Shown here in pieces: positions 8,186 to 16,766 of a stretch of DNA of 64,000 nucleotides. Numbering within the stretch: the stretch's first letter is position 1; each line of letters opens with the position of its first letter. The stretch is from an uncultured Clostridia bacterium. Its GTDB lineage: Bacteria; Bacillota; Clostridia; Oscillospirales; Acutalibacteraceae. The notes beneath the pieces were generated by a model. That model searched no databases. It was not told the origin of the DNA and worked only from the letters and a program-made list of their open reading frames with translations. The translations under genes and the position numbers were made by a program. The stretch is taken from positions 1 through 64,000 of the forward strand of contig CAKNOA010000004.1 of NCBI GenBank assembly GCA_930990065.1, in the 5' to 3' direction.

Positions 8186-9998
8186 GTTCGTCCCCTCCTT
8201 CCCGGTAGTAGTGGCTTTGCACCTCGAATAACGCCGCATATCGTCCGTTTTGCGCCATCAGGCTATCGTGTGTGCCTTCTTCGGCAATGCGTCCGTCTTC
8301 CAAAAACAAAATGCGGTCACAAAACCGGGTGGAGGCTAGCCGGTGAGAAATAAACAGCGATGTTTTCCCTTTGGTCATGGTATGGTATTTGACATACAGA
8401 TCGTTTTCCGCGATGGGATCCAGCGCCGCCGTGGGTTCATCCAGCGCCAGAATCGCCCCGTCTTTATACAAAGCCCTCGCTAGCATCAGGCGCTGCATCT
8501 GCCCACCGGACAAATCCACGCCGTCTTCAAAAACTTCCCGGCCAATACAGGTGGCAAGCCCGTTTGGCAGCGACTTTATCTTTTCGGCAAGCCCTGCCTG
8601 GGACAGGCACCGCCACACTTTTTCTTCGTCAATATTATCCACCTGCTGGGCTACATTGACGGCCACACTGGCTTCCAGCACCGAGTAATCCTGGAATACC
8701 GCCGAAAACAGCGCATAGTAGGCCCGGCGGTCAAATTGCCTGATATCCTGGCCGTTTAGCAGCACCTGCCCTTTCGTAGGGTCCAAAAAGCCGCAGATCA
8801 ATTTGACCAGGGTGGTTTTGCCCGCCCCGTTTAATCCCACCATTGCCAGCTTTTCTCCGGGATGAAGGGTCACATTGACATCGTGAATGGTATCTTTTTC
8901 CGCTTCCGGATACCGAAAGCTCACATGGGAAAGGCAAATTTCATACCCATTTTTACCGGGGGGCGGAACCGGTTTTCCCGATGCAAATTGGAAAGGCTCC
9001 GGCCATTCCAAAAATTCCCGCATGGTGGAAAGATCCAGGCTTTCCCGATGCAAAAGCGTAAATTGTTCCAAAATGCCGGTCACCCACTGGCTAAACCCGC
9101 TGGCTACGGAAAAATACAGCAAAAATTGGGAAGCCAGCAGCCCCTGTGTGAGCACCAGGTGCAGCAGGTACGCATAGGCTACGCCATTGCGCAGCAATGT
9201 GAGCACGAGTTCGCCCCCCGACGCTAGTAGGTACCGGCTTTCCCGCTTTTTCAGAAAGCCTTCATATAGCCGCAGGGTGCTTTGCCACACATCTTGCAGC
9301 CACCCTTGCAGCCCAAACAGGCGAATATCTTTGGCATAGGTCCTATCGGTAGCAATCGAGCGAATGTACGACATTTTTTCGCCATACGCGGCTTCTTCCT
9401 CCCGATGTTGGTACCCCCATTGGCCTAATCGCTTTTGCAATAGGTACCCTGCCAGCGTGGTACCTACAATCACGGCCATAAGCCAAAGTTCCAGCCCTGA
9501 TAAAAGCAGCAAGTAAACGGCAAAGCCAAAAATATTGGTGAGTGTATTTGTCCAAGTCGTCCAGATATGTTCCGCCGGATGGGCGTTATCGCAACAGATT
9601 TCGGAGCTTTTGTCTTCCAGCTGAATAAACCGGGTTTGGAGCGTATTGCTGTAAGAAGTGCCGGCGTTTTTATCCCCGATCTGTTTTAGTAATCCCATCC
9701 GCACCCCCAAACGGCCAAACAGTGTGTTTTGGTCAATATACGTTTTCAGTCCGCTGCATAGGAGTAAACTCAAACTAAAGAAAAGAATGGTCGTAAGCAG
9801 CTGGGATAACGGGGCCCTGGTTTCCACTTTTTCCAGAATAGCCGGTGCAATTAGCATTTCAATCACCGTCGTCCCGGCCGATACAGCGGCTAGCAACACG
9901 CACACAACCGGCACGCTTTTATAGCTCTTGTAGGCTTGCCGAAGCATAAACCCAGTGTTCTGCCACAGATTATAGCGAGGTTTTTCGCTTTTTTTCAT
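8169..9998 (-). CDS. ABC exporter, fused membrane and ATPase subunit (partner)
   Basis: A 609-residue half-transporter with six predicted membrane helices followed by a nucleotide-binding domain carrying VGLNGAGKTTL (Walker A), LSGGQMQR (signature) and AILALDEPTAALD (Walker B plus D-loop). It is first in a two-gene operon with the gene above and probably forms a heterodimer with it. AAAGGAGG lies 8 bp before the ATG at 9998. Immediately upstream is a terminator, so the pair is transcribed separately from the two-component genes further upstream, though proximity suggests they may be regulated by them. Confidence 0.92.
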   Translation of the reverse strand: MKKSEKPRYNLWQNTGFMLRQAYKSYKSVPVVCVLLAAVSAGTTVIEMLIAPAILEKVETRAPLSQLLTTILFFSLSLLLCSGLKTYIDQNTLFGRLGVRMGLLKQIGDKNAGTSYSNTLQTRFIQLEDKSSEICCDNAHPAEHIWTTWTNTLTNIFGFAVYLLLLSGLELWLMAVIVGTTLAGYLLQKRLGQWGYQHREEEAAYGEKMSYIRSIATDRTYAKDIRLFGLQGWLQDVWQSTLRLYEGFLKKRESRYLLASGGELVLTLLRNGVAYAYLLHLVLTQGLLASQFLLYFSVASGFSQWVTGILEQFTLLHRESLDLSTMREFLEWPEPFQFASGKPVPPPGKNGYEICLSHVSFRYPEAEKDTIHDVNVTLHPGEKLAMVGLNGAGKTTLVKLICGFLDPTKGQVLLNGQDIRQFDRRAYYALFSAVFQDYSVLEASVAVNVAQQVDNIDEEKVWRCLSQAGLAEKIKSLPNGLATCIGREVFEDGVDLSGGQMQRLMLARALYKDGAILALDEPTAALDPIAENDLYVKYHTMTKGKTSLFISHRLASTRFCDRILFLEDGRIAEEGTHDSLMAQNGRYAALFEVQSHYYREGGDEHGNEQ

Positions 9999-10033
9999 GA
10001 TGGAAGCCTCCTTTTATGCTCCTAGCCTACCAC

Positions 10034-10061
10034 AAAAAAGAACCCCGGTTACAAACCGGGG
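10034..10061 (-). terminator. terminator of the LytTR/GHKL operon
   Basis: Perfect 8-bp stem CCCCGGTT/AACCGGGG with a 3-base loop; on the minus strand it is followed by six T (10034-10039). Confidence 0.85.
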
Positions 10062-10094
10062 ACGAATCGCTTCTTTTGGGGGACGAAATGCATC

Positions 10095-10757
10095 TTACTC
10101 CTGGGGCAGCAGAATTTCGGTCGTAAAGGCACCCTCTTCACTATTGCGGCTGATATACCCTTCCAACTTTTCCACGATGCTGTCTATACGCAAAAGGCCC
10201 AGCCCGTGCCCTTCCCCTTTGTGGGATAGGAACCGTTTGCCCACTTTGGGCATTTTTCCTGTGGCCGTCAGGTTGGTAAACGACACATATAGCTGTGTTC
10301 CTTTCATGTCCATGTATACCCGGATCATCCGCTTGTCTTCCGGCAGGGCCAGGCTGGCTTCCATAGCGTTATCGAATAGATTCCCCAAAATCACGCACAA
10401 ATCCAGTTCCGACATGCGCAGCCGGACGGGAATATGACCATCGATTTGCACCGGAATATGTTGGGCCTTGGCGAGTGATATTTTACTGTTTAAAATCGCA
10501 TCGGCCATGGCATTGCCGGTTTTTATCACCGTATCGACGGTACGCAAGTCGGTATCCAGTTCGTCCAGGTACGCTTGCAGCGCCTCAAGGTCGCCGTTTG
10601 TGGCCAGCACTTTCATCATTTGGATGTGGTTGCGGTAATCGTGCCGCCATCCGCGCATTTGCCGGTACATATTTTCCACTTCCCGGTAATGGGTATCCAG
10701 TAGCTCCCGCTGGTATTCGGCCACTTGTCGGTCCATTTTTTTCCGAAAGGCCCCCAT
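10095..10757 (-). CDS. soluble GHKL-type sensor histidine kinase
   Basis: A 220-residue kinase with a coiled N-terminus, an AgrC-like phosphoacceptor motif RHDYRNH (His39) and a GHKL ATPase domain (N-box GNLFDNAMEA at 125-134, G-box EGHGLGLLR at 182-190). AgrC/VirS-type kinases normally carry five to seven membrane helices before this core; none is present and the ATG at 10757 has a GGAG site, so no sensor domain is encoded upstream. It lies 7 bp after the LytTR regulator and should phosphorylate it. The signal may come from a partner protein or from the cytoplasm. Confidence 0.88.
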   Translation of the reverse strand: MGAFRKKMDRQVAEYQRELLDTHYREVENMYRQMRGWRHDYRNHIQMMKVLATNGDLEALQAYLDELDTDLRTVDTVIKTGNAMADAILNSKISLAKAQHIPVQIDGHIPVRLRMSELDLCVILGNLFDNAMEASLALPEDKRMIRVYMDMKGTQLYVSFTNLTATGKMPKVGKRFLSHKGEGHGLGLLRIDSIVEKLEGYISRNSEEGAFTTEILLPQE

Positions 10758-10764
10758 TTTCTGT

Positions 10765-11463
10765 TCACTCCATTTCGATCACGGCACGGTTTATCTTTTC
10801 ATACATCCCCCGGGGTAAGGGAATCCGGGTTTGATCGGTGAGAACCACGCCGGTCTTTGTCACGCGGCTGATCGCATACAGATTCACAATCACCGAACGG
10901 CCCAACCGGAAAAACCGTTCATCCAGTTTTTGTTCCATTTCCCGCAAGGTTTTTTTGACGGTGTAGGATTCCTTTGCATGCACGGTTACATAATTGCCCC
11001 GCACTTCGATATAGCGGATCTGCCGGACGGGCACCCGCACCATTTCGCCTCCGGCTTCTAAAAACAGCACCTGTTCATTTTTCTGCAAATTCCGCACAGC
11101 CCGTTCCAGTACGTCTTCAAACTTAACCCGGTTCACCGGTTTCACTAAATAATGCAGAGCGGCCACTTCGTACCCTTCGGCAATGTAATCGGTATACCCG
11201 GTGACAAAAATGATTTGTATCGTATCGTTTTCCTTGCGAATGCGCCGGGCCATGGTTACCCCGTCCATATCCCCCATTTCAATATCGAGAATCAGCATGG
11301 CAAAATCTTTTTCGTCGGCATATTGGAACAGAAAACTTTCGGCAGAAGGAAAAAACGACACCTGCACGGCCCGGCCGGTTTTGGCGGCCCATTCCCGAAT
11401 GAGTGTGCCCAAATACGCCCGGTCAGCTTCGCAATCTTCACACACCGCGATTTTATAAGCCAT
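10765..11463 (-). CDS. LytTR-family response regulator
   Basis: A 232-residue regulator: receiver domain at about 1-120 with phosphoacceptor Asp60 (MLILDIEMGDMDG) and the acidic pair near residues 9-10, then a LytTR DNA-binding domain at about 130-230 (RYIEVRGNYVTVHA, FFRLGRSVIVNL). AgrA/VirR-type proteins bind direct repeats and often control exporters or peptide signalling. Cognate kinase lies immediately downstream; the ABC exporter operon beyond the terminator is a likely target. Confidence 0.93.
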   Translation of the reverse strand: MAYKIAVCEDCEADRAYLGTLIREWAAKTGRAVQVSFFPSAESFLFQYADEKDFAMLILDIEMGDMDGVTMARRIRKENDTIQIIFVTGYTDYIAEGYEVAALHYLVKPVNRVKFEDVLERAVRNLQKNEQVLFLEAGGEMVRVPVRQIRYIEVRGNYVTVHAKESYTVKKTLREMEQKLDERFFRLGRSVIVNLYAISRVTKTGVVLTDQTRIPLPRGMYEKINRAVIEME

Positions 11464-11514
11464 GGTGGTTTCTCCTTTCCTCTTTTTTACGGGAATTTTC
11501 CCTCATTTTGGGTG

Positions 11515-12006
11515 TTATCTACCCGACGGCACAAACCGGTACAACCGGCACGACGGCTCCTCTTCGCCCCAGCAGTTCACCGGCGGCTCTTTGGTTTCGC
11601 AAAAGCCGCAGGATGTGTGCAGCCGGATGGACGGGATATTGTTCCGGTGGATGGTGCAGGTCACCTGGGTCATCCCTTTTTCCTGTAAAAAAGCTAAGGT
11701 ATGCTGCAATAGGATTTTGCCGTATCCCTTTTGCCGGTAAGCGGGCGGGGTTTCCACCGCTTCCAAAAACCAGTGGCCTTTTTCCATTTCAATGGCTCTC
11801 AGGCCGCTTATCCACGTGCCTTGCTGTTCTTCTACGAGCACCAGCTGCCCTTCATGGGCTAAAAAATCCGCCAAAAACTCCGTGTATGCGGTTTTCATGG
11901 CTTCATCCGTTTCAAAATTCGGCCGCAAATCCTGCATGGATTCCTCATAAAGGGCAAACAGCTTTTTCACTGTTTTACCGTCCGCTTCTGTCACCCTTTT
12001 CAGCAT
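11515..12006 (-). CDS. GNAT-family N-acetyltransferase
   Basis: A 163-residue acetyl-CoA-dependent acetyltransferase. The acetyl-CoA-binding motif A is seen as VETPPAYRQKGYGKILLQHTL (Q/RxxGxG/A form), followed by the usual NIPSIRLHTSCGF motif. Substrate not predictable. Its start overlaps the 3' end of the APH-like kinase gene by 32 bp, so the two are probably translationally coupled. It is last in a three-gene unit. Confidence 0.85.
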   Translation of the reverse strand: MLKRVTEADGKTVKKLFALYEESMQDLRPNFETDEAMKTAYTEFLADFLAHEGQLVLVEEQQGTWISGLRAIEMEKGHWFLEAVETPPAYRQKGYGKILLQHTLAFLQEKGMTQVTCTIHRNNIPSIRLHTSCGFCETKEPPVNCWGEEEPSCRLYRFVPSGR

Positions 12007-13069
12007 ATCCGTTTCCTCCTTCTTTTCCTTCTTCTATGGGCCAGGCAGGACGTTCCCGCAGCCGTCTGTCAATCTCCTGCAGCCAGGCACGGGCGCTTTC
12101 CCAATCCTCCCGTTCCACGACCTGACACAGGCTATTTTCCTTCCATTTGATATCCATACTCCAAAAGGCGCGGATCATCGCAACAAAATACGGATAGGTT
12201 TCTTTTTGCTCCTGCGTAAACGGGCGCACGGACTGATACCCGCGCAAGAAAGCGGCAAGAATTTTCCCTTTTTCCTTGTCGTCATATCCAACCGGGTAAT
12301 CCATCAGCTGCGATTCAAAAACGGCTTGCATGACGGTATCGAAATACAGGTGATTATCCCCACAGCGGTTAAAATCAAATAACCCGATGTCGCCCCTAGC
12401 GGTCTTATACAAGTTGCAATCACTGATATCCCCCTGCACGGCATACCGGGGTTCGGCCTTAAACGGAAACAATTTTTGCCGGCAGGTTTCATACGCCGTC
12501 ACGATCTGCTCATATAAGGCAGGCGCTAAAGGCCGCAGGACCGCCTCATGAGAACAAAACGCGGCAAAATCAAATAGATCGTTATCGCTCAAAGGATCAA
12601 ACAGTACGGGGTTTGCCACATGCACCCCGTTTTTCTCCGCAATTTGGTGCGTACGGGCCAGTAGGGCACCGGTTTTTTCCGCTGTATCCTCCTCCACTAT
12701 GTGGATTTCACCCTGAACAAACGATTCGACGGTTACAATTACCTCATATCCGCCCAGCGTCACCCACTGGGTAAAGCAGCCGTTTGCCTGATACTGGCGC
12801 GGTGTTTCCACCCCATTTTCAAATAGTAAATGAGCAAAGGCGCTTTGCTGTTCGATTAAATCCCGGGTAACATCCTGTTCGTTTTTAAAGCGGACAACGA
12901 CCGGTTCGGCCTTTTGCCGGTCCACTTTCAAAATGAGCCGAACTTCCCTTGTCAGGGGATCTTTCTTTTCATAGTGGTACCGTTGCAATTCGGTGATCGC
13001 CTCAACGGGCTCGAAAAGCCCAAAATCAGATAAAATCGACTGTACTTCTTCTTTGGTTACGTGAAACAT
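11975..13069 (-). CDS. aminoglycoside-phosphotransferase-like small-molecule kinase
   Basis: A 364-residue APH/choline-kinase-fold protein. The catalytic loop is VQGDISDCNLYK (Brenner motif with Gln in place of the usual His) and the metal-binding motif is IGLFDFNRCG. Natural substrates of such proteins are often sugars, amino alcohols or nucleosides rather than antibiotics. Two adjacent ATGs are possible; 13069 is chosen because GAGGAG lies 5 bp away, whereas it is only 2 bp from 13072. It sits between a Nudix-pyrophosphatase fusion and an acetyltransferase, suggesting a small modification pathway; resistance cannot be inferred. Confidence 0.8.
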   Translation of the reverse strand: MFHVTKEEVQSILSDFGLFEPVEAITELQRYHYEKKDPLTREVRLILKVDRQKAEPVVVRFKNEQDVTRDLIEQQSAFAHLLFENGVETPRQYQANGCFTQWVTLGGYEVIVTVESFVQGEIHIVEEDTAEKTGALLARTHQIAEKNGVHVANPVLFDPLSDNDLFDFAAFCSHEAVLRPLAPALYEQIVTAYETCRQKLFPFKAEPRYAVQGDISDCNLYKTARGDIGLFDFNRCGDNHLYFDTVMQAVFESQLMDYPVGYDDKEKGKILAAFLRGYQSVRPFTQEQKETYPYFVAMIRAFWSMDIKWKENSLCQVVEREDWESARAWLQEIDRRLRERPAWPIEEGKEGGNGYAEKGDRSGR

Positions 13070-13102
13070 CATTTCTCCTCTTTTGTCTGGTTTTCTTCCA
13101 AG

Positions 13103-13966
13103 CTAGACCATGCCGCACGATCCATACAGTTTCCCGTAAAAGAACTGCTCCTGAAAGGCAATATCGCCCAGTATTTTCTCGTCCGGAATATCGGTACCAT
13201 CCAGCGAAACAATCCATTTATCTTCGGTATCATTAAACCGGTGATAGACTTTGATGACTTTCCCTTTAAATTGTTCCAGCGGTTGATCGGTCCCAAAAAT
13301 GTATGCGTCCTGTTCTTCCCCATCTGCTGCGAAAATTCCTTGTACATAACCATAGTTTATCGGATAGTGAAGATCCGGGTGTTTGGGATGCAGGGAACCG
13401 ATCGGCCTATCCGCTTTTCCCGTCACGGTTTTTCCAAGAATCTCGCGATGATCGGGCGCCGTCTCCTCCATGGCGCAGAAAAAGTAGTCCAACGTGGGCA
13501 CCAATTTCCCTTCCTCATAGACCCGTTTGATTTCATCGGCTGTCGCCCAACGGCAAGCGGCTACCTCATCGGTGGTGGCTTTTTCCAGCTGGCACGCTCC
13601 GTTATACGCAAACAGCCACACATCCATAATATCCTCAAAGGATTGCCCATCGATGACTCCTCTGATTTTTGTAAAGAGTTTCGTGCCTTTTGATGGGTCC
13701 AGCGTTATGCCGACTTCTTCCTTGACTTCCCTTATGGCCCCTTCGACACTATTTTCGCCTTTTAGCACCGAACCCCCGACACATTCCCATAACAAAGGGT
13801 ATGTGGGCCGGTTTGCCGCCCGCTGTGATAATAGATACTCCCCTTTTTTGTTACGTATCCACACATGAACGACCAAATGATAAAAGCCTTCGGGAATAGG
13901 CTCGCCTCTTTTATGTACTTTTCCTGTTTTTTCCCGGTACTTGGTATACAGATCCCACAATTCCAT
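13103..13966 (-). CDS. Nudix hydrolase fused to inorganic-pyrophosphatase-like domain
   Basis: A 287-residue two-domain protein. Residues about 25-150 are a Nudix hydrolase with a perfect Nudix box at 65-87 (G-x5-E-x7-REVKEEVGI). Residues about 155-287 resemble the short inorganic-pyrophosphatase-like family, with KADRPIGSLHPKHPD, YPINYGYVQG, DGEEQDAYIFG and RFNDTEDKWIV. A Nudix enzyme cleaving an X-PPi or NDP substrate joined to a pyrophosphatase would pull hydrolysis to completion; this coupling is inference. First gene of the three-gene unit, preceded by a long intergenic region. Confidence 0.85.
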   Translation of the reverse strand: MELWDLYTKYREKTGKVHKRGEPIPEGFYHLVVHVWIRNKKGEYLLSQRAANRPTYPLLWECVGGSVLKGENSVEGAIREVKEEVGITLDPSKGTKLFTKIRGVIDGQSFEDIMDVWLFAYNGACQLEKATTDEVAACRWATADEIKRVYEEGKLVPTLDYFFCAMEETAPDHREILGKTVTGKADRPIGSLHPKHPDLHYPINYGYVQGIFAADGEEQDAYIFGTDQPLEQFKGKVIKVYHRFNDTEDKWIVSLDGTDIPDEKILGDIAFQEQFFYGKLYGSCGMV

Positions 13967-14228
13967 AAAAGAGCCTCCTTTTTATTTCCTTGTCAGAAAG
14001 GCGATGCATGCCACTTGCCGTTTCTTAATTCAAACTGTTATCTATAGTTTCCCCATGATGGGTATCCCGAACGTATTAAATTTCAGCTGTGATCCTTCGG
14101 TTTCATAACCCGGGTCCTCTCCATTTCTGCAATCTGCTTTTCATTTTATCATACACGCTACAGAGCCAGCAAGGCTTTGTTTCTGTCTATCGTTCCTTTG
14201 GGAGAACCCCTCGGGGAAATGGGCGCTA

Positions 14229-14257
14229 TTGTAATCGAAAAAGAGGCGTGCTATAAT
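14229..14257 (+). promoter_or_regulatory. sigma-A promoter upstream of BASS transporter
   Basis: TTGTAA (14229-14234) and TATAAT (14252-14257) with an exact 17-bp spacer. Predicted transcription start is near 14263. Confidence 0.75.
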
Positions 14258-14261
14258 AAGC

Positions 14262-14322
14262 ATCAATCTCAAAAGGTAAGGGAGCCGAGGTCATGCCGCT
14301 CTCTTGCCTTTTCTTGATTTTT
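14262..14322 (+). promoter_or_regulatory. promoter-proximal long hairpin with T run (attenuator-like leader)
   Basis: Begins at the predicted transcription start. ATCAA pairs with TTGAT, and a longer stem (14271-14285 with 14298-14312, two G-T pairs) encloses a 12-base loop. Five T follow. It looks like an intrinsic terminator placed directly after a promoter, about 130 bp before the BASS gene. Confidence 0.55.
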
Positions 14323-14454
14323 AACACATGTTCTTCTTGCAAATAGCGGAAACATAGGGACAACCAGCACATTTTACGAATGCCGCTTACTGGTTAAAAA
14401 GATACCCGTCGAACCGGCCATTTTTGCAAACTGCTTCAAAGAGGGAATGGTGTC

Positions 14455-15414
14455 ATGCTCAATCGTTTTAATCACTTCATCGAAAAGTGGATGTTTCTGG
14501 TAACACCCTGCTGCCTAGCGCTAGGGGTGCTTTTTCCATCCGTGGCGGGGCTGGGAGTCCCCTATGTGCCCCTTGTTTTCGCGTTTATGACCTTCACTGG
14601 CGGACTGAAGTCCGGCTTTCGTGACATTGCAGAGGTATTCCGAAAGCCTTTGCTGCTTCTTCTGATTCTCGTCGCTTTACATATTGTGCTGCCAGCAGCG
14701 GCCTTTGGGCTAGGCCATTTTCTCTTCCCCGAAAACATGAATATAATAACCGGGATGGTTCTGGAATTTACGGTACCTGCCGCCGTAGTGGGCCTGATGT
14801 GGGTTTCGATCTATCAAGGCTACAGCCCCCTCTCCCTCTCGTTGGTCATCTTGGATACCCTGTTGGCGCCCTTTGTCATCCCGTTGACCCTTCACGTGCT
14901 GGTGGGTTCCGATGTGGAGATCGACACAACCCAAATGATGCTAGAATTGCTCTTTATGATCGCACTGCCCGCGCTAATCGCCATGCTCCTAAATCAGTTC
15001 ACCAAAGGGCGGGTAAAAGAAACCTGGCCTTCCCGCCTGGCGCCCTTTTCCAAGCTGTGCCTGATCTTTGTGGTAACCTCCAATTCCTCGCAGGTCGCCC
15101 CCTATATCCGGCACATGACGGCAGAAAGATTTTTGGTGGCCGCATGTATCCTTCTTTTGGCAGCCAGTGGCTATGCCATTGGCTGGCTTTTCGCCTTCTT
15201 GTTCCGGCAAAACCATTCGGTGACGGTCTCCATGGTCTACGGTGCCGGTATGCGGAACATCAGCGCCGGCGCTGTGATCGCCTCTGCCTATTTTCCGCCG
15301 GAAGTGGTGTTCCCGGTCATGATTGGGACGCTATTCCAGCAGATTTTGGCGGCACTGTTCGGCATGCTGGTATCGCGAAAACAGCGAAAAACTTCGGTCT
15401 CTCCCTCTGTATAA
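14455..15414 (+). CDS. bile acid:sodium symporter (BASS) family transporter
   Basis: A 319-residue integral membrane protein with nine to ten helices, matching the BASS superfamily. Characteristic features are the polar break EFTVPAAVVGLMWVSIYQG in the core region, TSNSSQVAPYI, and GAGMRNISAGAVIASAYFPPEV near the C-terminus. Bacterial members carry organic anions (bile acids, pantoate, keto acids); the substrate here cannot be assigned. GAGGGA lies 8 bp before the ATG. It appears monocistronic, with its own promoter and leader upstream and a terminator downstream. Confidence 0.85.
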   Translation: MLNRFNHFIEKWMFLVTPCCLALGVLFPSVAGLGVPYVPLVFAFMTFTGGLKSGFRDIAEVFRKPLLLLLILVALHIVLPAAAFGLGHFLFPENMNIITGMVLEFTVPAAVVGLMWVSIYQGYSPLSLSLVILDTLLAPFVIPLTLHVLVGSDVEIDTTQMMLELLFMIALPALIAMLLNQFTKGRVKETWPSRLAPFSKLCLIFVVTSNSSQVAPYIRHMTAERFLVAACILLLAASGYAIGWLFAFLFRQNHSVTVSMVYGAGMRNISAGAVIASAYFPPEVVFPVMIGTLFQQILAALFGMLVSRKQRKTSVSPSV

Positions 15415-15444
15415 GGTAAACCGAAAAAACATTCTTCTTAGCAT

Positions 15445-15481
15445 AAAAAAGGCTGCCCGGGAAAATCCTGGCAGCTTTTTT
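15445..15481. terminator. bidirectional terminator
   Basis: GCTGCC...GGCAGC stem between A6 (15445-15450) and T run (15476-15481); separates the BASS gene from the convergent rlmD. Confidence 0.8.
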
Positions 15482-15551
15482 ATATGCGATAACTACAAGA
15501 CACGGCCATATTTCATGTATGCAGGCCGGTCATCATGATGCCGCCCGGCTC

Positions 15552-16733
15552 TTATCGGGACAAAAGCACCACACATTCTACATGGTTGGTGTGGGGGAAC
15601 ATATCCACCGGCTGGATATGACGCACCCGGTATCCCCCCTGTACCAGCACCTGCACATCCCGGGCCTGGGTTTCCACCATACAGGAGATATACACAATGC
15701 GTTCTGGCCTAGTTTCCAGCAGGGCCTGCAAAAACGCCCGGCTGCAGCCGGCTCGGGGCGGATCCATCAGAACCGCCTGGGGCATGTACCCCTCTTCGGC
15801 GGCCTGCCGCATCCAGTCCCCGGCATCGGCACAGAAAAAGCGGATATTGTCGACTTTATTTTCCCGGGCATTCTTTTTGGCGTCTTTGACGGCATCGGGG
15901 TTCAGTTCCACCCCGATCACCTGGGCCGCCTGCCGGGATGCAATCATCCCGATGGTTCCCGTCCCGCAGTAGGCATCCAGTACCGTTTCTTTTCCCGTCA
16001 AGGCACAGAGCCGAATGGCTTCGGTATACAGTGCCTGGGTCTGGACGGGGTTAATCTGGTAAAACGAACGGGGTGAAATACGGAACGTCATGCCGCACAG
16101 GTGATCGCGGATATACCCGGGCCCGTACAAGACCGTTTCCCGGTCGCCCAACACCATGCTGGTAAACGCTTTGTTGATATTTAAAACAATGGTGGTGATT
16201 TCCGGGTGGCGGCGGCGCAATTCCAAAAGGAAATGGTTTTTCCCCGGGAACACCGGTGTCGCCGCCACCAGTACCACCATCACTTCCCCCGTGGAAAAGC
16301 CGCGCTTAACCAGCACATGGCGCAAAAAGCCCCGGCCCGTGCGTTCATCAAACGCTGTGATATGAAACGATGGCATCAATGACCGGATAGTACCAATAAT
16401 GCGGTCGGCCGTCTCGTCTTCGGTAAGGCAAGACGTCACGGGCACAATGTGGTGGGTGCTGGACTGATACACACCGGAAATGATCTTTCCCCGCCGGTCA
16501 TATCCAAAAGCGGCCTGCACTTTGTTGCGGTAATGATACGGATGTTCCATGCCCAAAATGCGCTGAATCGTACCATACCGGCCCAGCCATTTGCGCACCA
16601 CGCCCTGCTTAAAGGATAGCTGCCGGGCATACTCCATATTTTGCAGCTGGCAGCCGCCGCATTTGCGGGCCACGGGGCAGAGCGGCCGTTCGGCCTGTTG
16701 CGTTACTGTACGGTTTTCGTGTTCCTGTTTCAT
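15552..16733 (-). CDS. rlmD: 23S rRNA (uracil-5-)-methyltransferase RlmD/RumA
   Basis: A 393-residue SAM-dependent RNA m5U methyltransferase. The four cysteines that hold a [4Fe-4S] cluster are present (Cys19, Cys25, Cys28, Cys102), the SAM site is VLDAYCGTGTIG, the DPPRAG motif follows, and the catalytic cysteine lies in YISCMVETQARD. The N-terminal TRAM domain found in many homologues is missing, so it is about 50 residues shorter than usual. Whether the target is 23S U1939 or U747 (RlmC/RlmCD) cannot be decided from sequence. It lies 33 bp after the PH-like gene, possibly cotranscribed. Confidence 0.88.
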   Translation of the reverse strand: MKQEHENRTVTQQAERPLCPVARKCGGCQLQNMEYARQLSFKQGVVRKWLGRYGTIQRILGMEHPYHYRNKVQAAFGYDRRGKIISGVYQSSTHHIVPVTSCLTEDETADRIIGTIRSLMPSFHITAFDERTGRGFLRHVLVKRGFSTGEVMVVLVAATPVFPGKNHFLLELRRRHPEITTIVLNINKAFTSMVLGDRETVLYGPGYIRDHLCGMTFRISPRSFYQINPVQTQALYTEAIRLCALTGKETVLDAYCGTGTIGMIASRQAAQVIGVELNPDAVKDAKKNARENKVDNIRFFCADAGDWMRQAAEEGYMPQAVLMDPPRAGCSRAFLQALLETRPERIVYISCMVETQARDVQVLVQGGYRVRHIQPVDMFPHTNHVECVVLLSR

Positions 16734-16766
16734 ACTCTTCCCTTTCGTCTGTATGCGATCCGGTTT

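Larger units (their letters stand above)
13967..14454. other. intergenic region between divergent genes
   Basis: 488 bp between the Nudix fusion gene (minus) and the BASS transporter gene (plus). It holds a strong plus-strand promoter at 14229-14257 and a long hairpin leader at 14262-14322. A TATGATAAAAT-like sequence near 14147-14157 could be the minus-strand -10. No convincing open reading frame is seen. Confidence 0.6.

Noticed and set aside
11975-13069. Reading the APH-like kinase as an aminoglycoside-resistance gene
   Set aside because: The catalytic His is Gln, and the fold is shared by many housekeeping kinases; no resistance context is seen.
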